This document shows, in pieces, positions 54,310 through 64,000 of a DNA stretch of 64,000 bases. The translations under genes and the position numbers were made by a program. The stretch's first letter is position 1. Each line of letters starts with the position of its first letter. The notes under the pieces are model-generated. The model did not search any database. It saw nothing but the letters and a program-made list of their open reading frames with translations, and was not told where the DNA came from. Origin of the DNA: Adineta steineri (Eukaryota; Rotifera; Eurotatoria; Adinetida; Adinetidae); the NCBI GenBank assembly GCA_905250115.1, contig CAJNOI010000086.1, positions 113,082 to 177,081 on the forward strand, written 5' to 3'.

Positions 54310-54729
54310 CAAATGATGTTAGAATAATAAAACTTGTTTTAAATTGGTTGGAATTTGTCTGAGAAAAATTTTCGAAACAAAAAACAAACAAACGAAGTAA
54401 TGTAGATGTAAGCATGATGTCAGATAAAATTTATTTGTTACTTTTGTCATTATTTCAAAACAACATCGTTATATTCTACTTTTTATAAGATTACTTTTTT
54501 AAGTTAATAAAAAATATTTTTAGTTCTCCTTCATTCAAATGCATTATACGTGCTTTTTCTCTTTTTGATGTAAGTCAATGAATCATTCATTATTAACACT
54601 TCATACTCTTGAAGATAACAAGTTTAAAGAAAAAGTAGCCTGGTATGAATATGAATGTGGATGACAATACCGATGTAAGTATTCTATTATTTTTTATAGT
54701 ACGCCCTTCTCTACGGTTCATTTCAAAAT
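54310..54729. other. AT-rich intergenic region
   Basis: No feature supported. Confidence 0.45.
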
Positions 54730-54863
54730 TATAAACTTGATAGGTGGGGTATGGAAAAAATCAAGAGGAATCAGAAGAAAATCTTAAGAATCAGCTCTTA
54801 AATTCAGGAGAAAAGTTTAAAAATCAGGAGTCTCGTGATCAAATCAGTAGGTTTGGCAACCCT
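54730..54863 (-). repeat. Truncated copy of the hAT-like CTCCTG MITE
   Basis: On the minus strand it starts CAGGGTTGCCAAACC and continues with ACTCCTGATTTTT and TTTTCTCCTGAATTT, parallel to the left end of the element at 49888. The right end is missing. Confidence 0.6.
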
Positions 54864-55084
54864 GTCCTCAGAGACTCGTCCATGGTATTTGTCACACTCA
54901 CCCATCGTGATAAAATAATTGGCATGTATCAAATTTTGAAAAATCGAAATATTACTTTGTTAGTCATTCTTTTCGTTTAGCAGATAGAAACAAAATAAAA
55001 TTTATAACTTTTATTAATAGAATTTAAAATAAAAAAATATGTATATTAGATAAGTAAGTCAAGAATAAATGTATGAAAAATATT

Positions 55085-56401
55085 TTATAAATCAAAAAAT
55101 TTTAATTTACTTTTTTGAGTTAAAGTAACTAAACAATGTTTATCAGGAATATATGTTGCTAAATCAATATTTTCAGTACATTCAATTATTTCTTTAGCTT
55201 GTGCATTTTCATCAATAATTGTAAAAAATTTTGATCCAGTATGAATAATAAGCCAATTCATCGATGAATTTGGTAATGATATTAATCGTCGATTAAATTC
55301 ACTTTTATCAAGTTGTATCGATAAAATAAATGTCATTGATCGATCTCGTAATTCAAAATGCCATTGTTGTTTATCATCAAGTATTATCAATCCAATTAAA
55401 TTTGGATTTATTACTGAAATCGTAATACTAATAATTATTTCATTTTGTTTAATTATATTTTCATATGTTCGACTCATTGTCCATTGATTCATATTATATT
55501 CATCAACTGAAGTATTACGTTCATCATATGTAATAAAAAGTGTTTCATTAGAACAAAAACAACGAAGAAATTCCATATTATTTCGTCTTGGTTTAACTTC
55601 TTTTATGAGTTTAATAGAATTTGATGTTGTTAATTCATCATTATCATCATATGTATACAATCGATTATCACCTAATATAATAAATTTATTAAGAAACGAT
55701 GACCAACAACTATCCCATATTGATTGATCTTCATGCCATGGAATTGTTTTCTGTTGACCTTGAAAATCAACGATCGACAAACGTTTATTTTTTTTTGAAT
55801 GTTGATAATGAAGAAATGTTGAATTTGGTGATGAAGCAGTTCCTAAAATATGCCATTCAGCACCTTTAACATCTAAACTTATTCGAGGTCGAACTGTTGT
55901 TAATCGATCGAAATAAATAGTTCGTTGATTTCTTCCAATTTGTTGTTGTTGTTGTTGTTGTTGTGGTTTATTGACAATGTAAAGATATTTTGTCCAATCA
56001 ATTGGTACTATTCGAATTTCAGCTGTAGTTAATAATGAATCATCAACCTGTAATTTTAAATCATTTAATTGTGTTGTTAATTGTTGAATACGTGATTCAG
56101 TGAAATTATGTGTTTGTCGAGTATGTTGTAATTGTTCAGTTAATTGTTGAAATTCCGTTGTGAATCGATCGGTTGCAATAGTATCTGATCGACGACGAAT
56201 TTTTTCTCGTATTTGTTCAGCTGTCTCTTTAACTTGACGAATAGTATCAGTTTCCCATTGATCAATTCTATGGATAAGATTTGTATTTTCTGTTAGACTT
56301 TCATAGGATGGTGGACGAGAAAGTGTATCTTTTAACGTTGAATATTCAAACATAAGATCATCAAATTGTTGAGTTAAATCTTGTGATGATGAAAATGCCA
56401 T
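55085..56401 (-). CDS. Coiled-coil protein with C-terminal propeller-like region
   Basis: The likely start is the ATG at 56401 (MAFSSSQDL), giving 438 residues. Residues about 5-130 are charged and helical with heptad character (QFDDLMFEYSTLKDTL.., ETAEQIREKIRRRSD.., LTEQLQHTRQTHNFTESRIQ), a predicted coiled coil. An eight-Gln run at about 148-155 separates it from the rest. Residues about 160-438 contain repeating beta-rich phrases (EWHILGTASSPNSTFLHYQ, RLSIVDFQGQQKTIPW, KFIILGDNRLYTYDDNDELT, LIGLIILDDKQQWHFELRD), resembling a WD/NHL-like propeller as in some TRIM-type proteins, though no RING or B-box is present. Function unknown. Confidence 0.75.
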   Translation of the reverse strand: MAFSSSQDLTQQFDDLMFEYSTLKDTLSRPPSYESLTENTNLIHRIDQWETDTIRQVKETAEQIREKIRRRSDTIATDRFTTEFQQLTEQLQHTRQTHNFTESRIQQLTTQLNDLKLQVDDSLLTTAEIRIVPIDWTKYLYIVNKPQQQQQQQQIGRNQRTIYFDRLTTVRPRISLDVKGAEWHILGTASSPNSTFLHYQHSKKNKRLSIVDFQGQQKTIPWHEDQSIWDSCWSSFLNKFIILGDNRLYTYDDNDELTTSNSIKLIKEVKPRRNNMEFLRCFCSNETLFITYDERNTSVDEYNMNQWTMSRTYENIIKQNEIIISITISVINPNLIGLIILDDKQQWHFELRDRSMTFILSIQLDKSEFNRRLISLPNSSMNWLIIHTGSKFFTIIDENAQAKEIIECTENIDLATYIPDKHCLVTLTQKSKLKFFDL

Positions 56402-57310
56402 AGTTTTGAGGTATAATAAAAACGATATCCTTACTCGTCTTGACTTATATATTTTCAATCGGAGAAAAAAAAACAAGAAGAAACGTGGCGCCTACAATAC
56501 TTTTTATATGTCATAGATAAATACTGTTCTCTTGTCTTCTTTTTTTCTTTTCATCGTTCTGTCTGACGGTCGATGCTGAAAGGAAAAGAGAAAAAAAATG
56601 ACGACATTTCTTTTTACAATATGAATAAGAAGCAGAAAAGAACGAAGCTCTAGATGTATTTTTCATTCTATCGCGTGGCACATATAATAAAAAAAGAGAG
56701 CAATCATACACAAGAGGTTTGAATAGAAGGAAGAAAGAAAAAAAACATATGACACATGATCTAAAATATTTGTCAACCCTGAAACGATGATTAATAATCT
56801 GAAAAATAAATATTCAGGATTATAGGACAAAAGTTCATCTATATTTTTGAAAGATGGCTTCTGACTGTACAATCTGAAATTTCGATGATCCCTACCATCT
56901 CTGAGGTGAATAATGAGCTTCATGTCTTTCTTTTTGATTCATGTGCAAGCAGAATTTCTCTAGGCTGTCAGTTTTCATCATACCCCATAAAGAATCTATC
57001 GAATTTAAGAACAAAATCATGATCGATTACAGGAGAAATGATACAACTTGACATATTCAGTTGAAATTAGTTAACCATTTTATGGACTCTTACTTTTCCC
57101 CACTAAAAGATTTATCCACACCAATATGATCAGCAGATTATATAGTAACACTCAAGATGCGAGAAAAATATTATTTTACTTTAAATAAAAACTCACACTT
57201 CCATAAAAAAAAGAAAGAAAGCATTGCATATTTAACTAAATTAAATGAGAAACATTCTACATGATAATAAGCAATTGAATCTAATAAATGAACCTAGAAA
57301 TCATTTTTTT
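56402..57310. other. Intergenic region
   Basis: 5' flank of the coiled-coil gene and 3' flank of the channel gene, both on the minus strand. No feature recognised. Confidence 0.45.
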
Positions 57311-58983
57311 TTATTTTGATATTTTATTCAATACTAAATGAAGTGTATTTTGTATGTTAATCATTGCATGATCCATATCACCAAGTTTTTCTTCAATTTT
57401 ATCGACTTTTACTTTCATTATTGATAATGTTTGTGTATTTTCACGTATTTTATCATTTGAATCACGTTGCATTACAATTAATTCTGGCATACCAATACAA
57501 CTATCAATTAATTTCTTTTGATCTTGTTTTAATTGTTGATTAAAATGTATTGAACGAACTAATTCTCTTTGTGCTTTAATATATTCATTCGATATTGGTC
57601 GATGTTTTCGTTTTAAATACCAAAGTTTTACGACAAATTTAACAACATTAGCTGCATGAGTTTTTCGTTCTTTAGCTAATTTTATATTTAATACAAAATT
57701 ATGCACATATTTTTCTGATCGACTTAATTCAAGTTTTTGTGCAAGAACAGATATTAAAAGAGCAGTCGACAATACACCAATCATTGCTATAATTGTAGCT
57801 ACACCTGCAATAATAGATAAACAACAATTAAATTCTTTTATATTAACTCTTTTCATTTACTTCGTTCGCAATATGTTGCTGGTGTTAGATCTCCATAACC
57901 TATTAATAGATTTACTATTTTTTCTAAGTATTTAAAAAAATTTTTACATACCAACAGTAGTAAATGTAACTATAAATAACCACATTGCATCAAGCATAGA
58001 TATATGTTGTATTGTAGATTGATAATTACAAGCTCGTAATGACCAACTACTAATGATGAAAAGTAGTATACAAAATACAGATAAACAACGTGTTGGCCAT
58101 TGTTGAATATATGTTTTAAGAAGAAAATAAAAATTAACTGATACTTGATTTAGAGAACCTATTGATTGGGAAAATGCATTATGTACCAAGTATGAATTAA
58201 ACAGCATGAAACGACAGATTAAATATAAACGAGCAAACACTAATTTTATGTAAATATATTTTTTTTGTTAAAGAATATTTAGACTTACTTGGTAAACCAA
58301 GTGCAATATCTATGGTTATATGAGATGGTAAGGTCGAATTGAATGTAGTTGAATTATTAGATTTGAAATTTGAAATAAACGGAAAATATAAAGGCATTGG
58401 ATGAATCATACAAATAAATGCTTCGAAAAGAATTAGAAATATTCTCGTAGTTGTTAATCCAATACGCCAATGATTAAATGAATTACTAACAGCATAAAGA
58501 TCCAAATCTAAACGATGATAATAGAAAACAAGTAAAACAAGAATTATAGTTGTAATGGTTATTATTAATTTAATAAACCAAGAAATATATCTATCTTTAT
58601 CGTTAATATTTAGAAAAATAATTTCATTATTAATAATCATTAGAAGAATACCCAAGAGACCAAGAAAACACATAATATAAGTGATTATATAACTAAAGAT
58701 AAGAGAAAATTTAAAGAAATAAAATCAAACAATTCTTTTCTTACAGTCGGTTATGTAGTAATTTACGCTTGAGTAAACGATTATTTACATCGGCCATTAA
58801 AGTACTTGGAGATATTTGTTTTTTATTCGATAGTGAATCATTAGTTGTGTTATCAGCTATATTTAATAATGGAATTATCGATGAAGTTGATGATGAATTA
58901 GGAATTGAAAAAATGGTCGTCATTACGGATGATACTGCACCATGTGCTTCAGATGAAAGAGAAGTAAATAGTGGAGAATTCAT
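57311..58983 (-). CDS. Small-conductance calcium-activated potassium (SK) channel
   Basis: Five exons (58745-58983, 58289-58692, 57952-58239, 57861-57899, 57311-57804) join in frame to 487 residues from the ATG at 58983. The N-terminus is Ser/Thr-rich. S1 starts after KRKLLHNRLYIITYIMCF, as in SK channels. Other helices follow, and the pore reads SMLDAMWLFIVTFTTVGYGD, with the K+ filter GYGD made by joining exons 3 and 4. S6 is GVATIIAMIGVLSTALLIS. The region from KYVHNFVLNIKLAKERKTHA to RELVRSIHF corresponds to the calmodulin-binding domain, ending in a coiled coil (KVDKIEEKLGDMDHAMINIQ). It should conduct K+ when calmodulin senses Ca2+. An extra upstream exon is possible. Confidence 0.92.
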
Positions 58984-59509
58984 TCTTTGTAAATTTTCTT
59001 CAAGTTTCAACTTCAGAAATCTAGAGAGAAGTAAATATACATTGTTTTAACTTTATATCATCTCATCGATAACATGCAAAATGCAACAGATATACTTTCT
59101 TCCTTTTACTTTCTGAAACGACGTATGTTGTACGATGCATTCAAGTGCAACCTGTTCATCGCACGTGGCATGTCTTTTCTTATTTCTAACAATGATGGAA
59201 AAAAAAATTTTAAATTCAACTGACTGTGACGGAAGAACACAAGAACAGAATGTACTTTTTTATTTCCACGTGTATGTAAAACGCAAGAAAAAAATATCAA
59301 TGGCGACTAAAGATTGATATGAGCACTTTTTTCTATGGTGACCATGATGGGTGGATGTCGATCTGAGTTTGTGTATAAGAAATGTTTTTTAAACTAGCTA
59401 TGCCACTAAATTTTCAACATTAAAAACTTAAAAATTTTCAGAGTATAATTTTTCAATAAGAAATACCACTTCACTCAACTAAATTCCATACTATTTGGTT
59501 AGAAATCTA
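58984..59509. other. Intergenic region
   Basis: 5' flank of the SK channel. A weak GATGGGTGGATGTCGATC half-hairpin at 59346-59365. No other feature. Confidence 0.4.
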
Positions 59510-59649
59510 TTGATGAAGAAATGACAAAAATCATCGAATATGTATCCATAATTCAACAAAGAGGAGTTCGTGTTGAACATGCACGATTAAAAAAGAAAAA
59601 GAAATTAGTTTCTAAACAGTCAAAAAATGAAGATTATAAAATGTTTTGA
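59510..59649 (+). pseudogene. Orphan last exon of an unidentified gene
   Basis: After a TTTGGTTAG acceptor the + frame reads KSIDEEMTKIIEYVSIIQQR and then GVRVEHARLKKKKKLVSKQS before TGA at 59647-59649. The charged composition is protein-like. No earlier exon was found. Confidence 0.35.
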
Positions 59650-59683
59650 AACACCCACATCCACAACCTCAAGATGTAGGTTT
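59649..59683. repeat. Half hairpin element (right arm)
   Basis: ACACCCACATCCACAACCTC then AAGATGTAG, matching the family's right arm. The left arm may be the weak match at 59346. Confidence 0.5.
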
Positions 59684-60560
59684 TTCAGAAAACCCACTCT
59701 AAAAACGATAAATTATAGTGTATTCAAATGTGTAAATGATGCGCTATCTAAATATGGATGAATCTCAAAATCGGTATTTTGTTGTAGAAAAAATGTTTTT
59801 TTGACCCGGGAGAGCCTTGAAAACTTTTGTTAGGAAATTAGGAGTATCTCTATCTGAAAATTAGATCATTAAACTCAATCTTTCACACTCTTTCTAATAG
59901 TATATTTTGTATTAATTGAACATGAGATAAAAAATATCGATCAAGTTATTATGTATGTTGATCATTCATTTTGTTCAATGCCATTATTACATATTGAATG
60001 AAAGAAAATAAGAAATCTCTGCATCAATAAACCTTGATTTTAAATTCTTCGATATGAAATATATGCATATATGTATTTCGTCTAGTTCTCAATCTTTCTA
60101 CTTGAATTAATGAGACAACATTAGTTAAGATAATGTGGAAAATTAATTATTTGTAAAACAACTCAATAACAATTTTGAAAAGCATATAATAATAAATCAT
60201 AGGAAATTTCCCAAGGTTAGTATCTTGTCTATTTTACAGTATCATACATATTTGCTGTCATATTACACATCACATAGAGAAACGATTGATAGGTAGTTTT
60301 CTTCCTTTTATTCATAAATATAAATTAGTATGTCCTATCACTACTTCGTTCTTTGAACGAATATGAGTAATATAAAAAATATTAGAAAAATATTTTATGC
60401 ATCATTATCTTAATCATTTTTTTTTCCGAGAAATTATTGCAGACCATAACCGATCATTGTTTATCATGAGTATTTTTAATTATTTCCTATTTATGTTTGA
60501 TGTTGGTATATATTTCTCCAACTAAATAAAAGGACGTACATTATTTTGTAAACATACAAG
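59684..60560. other. AT-rich intergenic region upstream of the ABC transporter
   Basis: No supportable feature. Confidence 0.45.
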
Positions 60561-62815
60561 ATGATGGCATCAACAATACTTTCACTTTCTCAAGTTGGTA
60601 TTCATGAGAATAACGATGAAATACCTTTCGATAAGCAATCATCGTTCTCTAATCCACTGAGAAATAATCCTATACCTCGACATGCTCCATCAAGGAATAC
60701 AATTTCATTTCGTAATATAAAACATGAGAAAGGTAATGGATTTTTTTATAATTTCCGTGAATTTTGGTGTGTACCTCCACTTAAACATGAAGAAAAATCA
60801 AGCCCAATTCTTGATAATATTTCGGGCATTTTTAAACCAGGACTAAATGCAATTATGGGTAAGAATTAGTTTTTTTGTAAATTACATTGATTATAAAAGA
60901 AAACACATGATTATTATCTAGGTCCAAGTGGATGTGGAAAATCTTCATTAATTGATGTTCTTGCTAATCGAAAAACTCCTAAAAGTTTTTCTGGTGAAGT
61001 ATTTTTGGATGGCCAGCAAATAGATAAGTCATTTAAATATGTGTCTGGTTATGTTGTTCAAGACGATATTCTCATGGGTACTCTTACTGTAAAACAAAAC
61101 ATAATGTTCTCACTTAATACTCGTCTTAGAACTAAGTTACCAGAGAGAGAACGTAGCAAGCTAATCGACGAAGTTCTTATAGCTCTACATATTAAACATC
61201 TTGAAAACAAAACAGTAGGTACAGAGCTCACACGAGGTATATCAGGTGGCGAGCGAAAGCGAACATGTATTGCTATGGAATTGATACTTAAACCGAAAGT
61301 ATTATTTCTTGATGAACCAACTACAGGTTTGTTTCGTGTCAAATATGAATGTAATTATATGAAAATTAAAAATGTGATGTTTATTTAGGACTTGATGCAA
61401 CAATAGCACAAACGGTCATGAGAATTTTGAAGAGAGAGTGTCAAAGAGGATGTAAGTTTATGAATTTGAGAAAATAAGAATCTAAAGAAGAAATATTTTT
61501 CTCCAAGGTACAATTATATTTTCAATTCATCAACCACGTTATTCAATATTCAAATTATTTGATCGAATAGTTTTGATGTGTAAAGGAAAAATTGTTTATA
61601 ATGATTCACCAAACAATGTCGTACCTTATTTCAATAGACTAGGATTTGAACGTGATCCTCATGATAGTCCACCTGATTTTCTTTTGGATATTCTCGTCGC
61701 AGCTAATAGAGATACCGCCGAAAGTAGAACAGCACTTAATACTTTAGTTCGTCAGTATCAGAGAACAAAAACATTTCAACAAATACCTTATGAAATCGAT
61801 CATCAAATACGATTAGCATTTTTTAATACGACTAATAATAAAAATCAAAATATTAAAAAATCATTTTTTGACGAATTTCGTTATATATCAAAACGAATAT
61901 TGATAAATACAAAAAAACATAAAAAATTAGTTGTAGTTCAAATATTGGTATCAATATTTATTAGTTTATTAATTGGTCTTGTATTTTTTAATATGCCTAA
62001 AACAGTTGATCCAGGTATACAACATCGATTAGGTGCTATATTTATGATTGTTTCAAGTAAAATATTATCAACAGTAACAGCAATTGAACCATTAGTTAAA
62101 GAACGTGCTTTATTTATTCATGTAAGTTTCATTAAAACTATTCAAATATTCTATTTGAACGTTTTTAGGAATATACCAGTGGATATTATAGAATTCCGGC
62201 ATTTTTTTTTACAAAAGTTATTTCGGATATACTTCTATTACGAATCATCCCATCGATAGTATATTCAATAATTGTTTATTTTCTGACTGGATTACAACGT
62301 ACTGCAGAAAAATTCTTTATCTTTCTTTTTACTATATTCATGTGTAGTTTATTTGGATCTGCAATATGTTTGTACTTTTCCGCACTTATTCATACATTTT
62401 GTAAGACTATAAAAATAATATTTTATAAAGAGTACGCATTTTAATTTTATTTGTATATATTTTAGCTACTGCTTTAGTTATTGTGATACTTATCTTCGTA
62501 ATAATGATGGTATTTTCTGGTTTTATAGTTGATTTATCTGGTGTAAAAGATTGGGTAGCTTGGATTAAATGGTTGAGTGCTTTTCGATATGCATCGAATA
62601 TGTTAACAATCAATGAATTTCGTGATATAACTTTTTGTTTGGCTAATATGACATCGATTTGTCCAACCAATGGAACGGACATATTAAAAAGTAGAAATAT
62701 CAATTATCAAACAGATTGGGATAGATGGCAAAATATTCTAGCATTAGCAGCGATGGCTCTGTTTTTTTACGGCATGGCTTTCATTCAACTTAAATTAACG
62801 AGAAAGACCAAATAA
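60561..62815 (+). CDS. ABCG-family half transporter
   Basis: Six exons (60561-60858, 60922-61326, 61389-61451, 61508-62121, 62169-62400, 62466-62815) join in frame to 653 residues, the usual ABCG length. The ATP-binding domain comes first: Walker A GPSGCGKSS (split across exons 1 and 2), Q-loop VVQDDILMGTLTV, signature ISGGERKR, Walker B VLFLDEPTTGLD and H-loop SIHQPRYSIFKLFD. About six helices follow, from LVVVQILVSIFISLLIGLVF to ILALAAMALFFYGMAF, with EYTSGYYRIPAFF typical of this family. The extracellular loop before the last helix has Cys and NxS/T sites. The layout is nearest to ABCG2/White-type exporters; substrate (lipid, pigment or xenobiotic) unknown. It needs a partner half or homodimer. 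Confidence 0.95.
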
Positions 62816-63383
62816 ATACTTTTCAATAATAAAATAGACAAGAATTATTCTATTCATTGTAGGATAAGAAAAATAAAGCATCTTGATGGTGTAGATAAAG
62901 AAATAATGATACAATTGAAAATTCTATATGATTCATCATTGACTAAGATCGTAATAACTTATGTGAAACTTCCCACTAGCAAAAAAAGGATAGTATTTCA
63001 ATGAAAAGGTCAGTGCGAAACTTGATCATCTAAGCAATGAATCAGTATAGATAAGAAATTTTCTCGTTTGTGATTGGTAATTTAGTGCTCTTTCATATTT
63101 GATACTATATAAGTCGAATAACAATCAGATTTTATTTCAGTGAATTATCAAGGTATGTGAAACAGTTACTTATGTTTAGTTTTAGTCTTGATCTCTTAAC
63201 TATTATCTACAGCGTGTATTGTTTTTATATATCAATGTGATGAGTTCTAGTCTGTAAATTAAACCCGGAAATACGAGAACGTTTCAATATTCTGACGGGT
63301 GTGTTTATCATTGAAGACCTACTTTTCATAAGATATCTGAATTAATAAAACAACTCTCACTATTCAAATTCTAATGGTAAAAT
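62816..63383. other. AT-rich intergenic region
   Basis: No frame. Probably contains the promoter of the next gene. A TTTTTAG acceptor at about 63392-63398 implies a 5' UTR intron. Confidence 0.45.
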
Positions 63384-63407
63384 ATGTTTATTTTTAGGAA
63401 ACAAGCT

Positions 63408-63644
63408 ATGAAACAATCAACGATCGCCGTATTTCTTGTTCTGTTTATATTCATTGTATGCAACTCAATGTTGGTCGATGCTCGTGGATGTTGGGGAAGT
63501 GGATGGGGTGGTTGCAATGATGGTGGATGTAATTCAGCAGGAGGTTATTGTCAAAATTTTGGGCGGCCACCAAACAATGACTGTCGATGTGTTGGTATAC
63601 GAAGTAGACATCCACCTCGGCGACCTTTCGGACGGCCTGGATAA
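63408..63644 (+). CDS. Small six-cysteine secreted peptide
   Basis: From ATG 63408 the frame codes for 78 residues. Residues 1-26 are a signal peptide (MKQSTIAVFLVLFIFIVCNS.. with likely cleavage after VDA). The mature part is Gly-rich with six Cys spaced C-x7-C-x4-C-x6-C-x10-C-x-C (starting GCWGSGWGGCNDGGC) and a basic Pro/Arg tail (RHPPRRPFGRPG). The closing CxC and Gly-rich turns resemble defensin-like host peptides, but the second and third Cys are four residues apart, not three as in the classical CS-alpha-beta fold. An antimicrobial role is a guess. A TTTTTAG just upstream marks a 5' UTR intron end. Confidence 0.75.
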   Translation: MKQSTIAVFLVLFIFIVCNSMLVDARGCWGSGWGGCNDGGCNSAGGYCQNFGRPPNNDCRCVGIRSRHPPRRPFGRPG

Positions 63645-64000
63645 ACTAAATTTTTCATTTGTTCTAAATACATACTTATTATTGATCTTCAATAAATAAA
63701 GTATTTTTAAACTTTTCCATTTAGATCTTAACAGAACTTAAAGGTCATCATATATTCCTCAATTGTAGTGGAGATTGCATAAAAAATACTGTCATGTTGC
63801 AACAAATTACTCACTATTATAGATTGACAACTCCATGTGTGTTTACGCATTTGCTAGTTTTTTAAGACAGAATTGTCCTATTTAGACAATTCCTGGTGCA
63901 TAATTTATAACCCTAACCTCAATCGTATTCATTCAATGAGAAAATCGAAAAGAATACTTCAAGATTTATTCAAGTTGTTGCTCAGATATTTTTCTGAAAT
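63645..64000. other. 3' flank, no feature
   Basis: An AATAAATAAAGT polyadenylation-like signal at about 63690-63700 fits the end of the peptide gene; nothing else was seen to the window edge. Confidence 0.45.

Noticed and set aside
3199..59683. Interpretation of the hairpins as a CRISPR array
   Set aside because: Units are kilobases apart, imperfect and in a eukaryotic gene context; no spacers and no Cas genes.
3199..59683. Hairpins as rho-independent terminators
   Set aside because: The window is eukaryotic with spliced genes; hairpins lie on no fixed side of genes and one is inside an intron.
1..64000. tRNA or rRNA genes
   Set aside because: No cloverleaf with recognisable A and B boxes and no rRNA-like stretch was noticed by eye; a covariance-model scan would be decisive.

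Overview
The window looks like nuclear DNA of a bdelloid rotifer (Adineta/Rotaria-like). It is very AT-rich, its genes carry many tiny introns (mostly about 45-80 nt, GT..AG), and its gene families fit that group: rhodopsin-like GPCRs, kelch and NHL propeller proteins, F-box proteins, and candidates for foreign origin. It also carries a perfect (GGGTGT)11 tract, which is the TGTGGG repeat reported as the bdelloid telomere unit. The species is an inference; nothing here names it.

Layout. 0-7 kb: the 3' end of a kelch gene, gene relics, a four-TM membrane protein, a young gag-only LTR retrotransposon (3245-4852) and a secreted endonuclease/exonuclease/phosphatase-fold enzyme. 7-13 kb: the telomere-like tract, hairpin repeats and two F-box genes. 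13-18 kb: two GPCRs and a small unknown ORF. 18-24 kb: a broken Cys-rich/NHL gene and a 15-exon lysosomal alpha-mannosidase, cut off at a 10-N gap; beyond the gap lie an orphan coding tail and a Core-2/I-branching glycosyltransferase relic. 24-37 kb: GPCR relics, two intact GPCRs, a GPCR pseudogene abutted by a transposon terminus, MITE-like elements and a 74-bp tandem repeat. 37-49 kb: an EamA/SLC35G-like transporter, another GPCR, an RTA1-like (typically fungal) membrane protein, an FkbM-type methyltransferase and a membrane-anchored kelch protein with a Thr-rich stalk. 49-64 kb: a hAT-like MITE with target duplication, two extracellular-protein genes, a coiled-coil protein, an SK-type K+ channel, an ABCG transporter and a small six-cysteine secreted peptide.

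The most striking signal is a dispersed family of short hairpins, about 22 copies in 64 kb. The left arm resembles TCTTGAGGGTGTGGGTG, a 10-30 nt AT-rich loop follows, often with an AATATARTAYC-like core, and the right arm is the complement (CACCCACACCCTCAAGA). The arms are built from degenerate telomere-like units. In one copy the left arm has become the perfect (GGGTGT)11 tract. Another was split by the LTR element, which left a 5-bp duplication. A third lies in an intron and overlaps its splice donor.

The genes do not form a pathway. They are mostly single units for membrane signalling (GPCRs, SK channel), transport (EamA, ABCG, RTA1-like), secretion and glycan handling. Several genes are broken by a single base; true decay and uncorrected sequencing indels cannot be told apart from this window alone.
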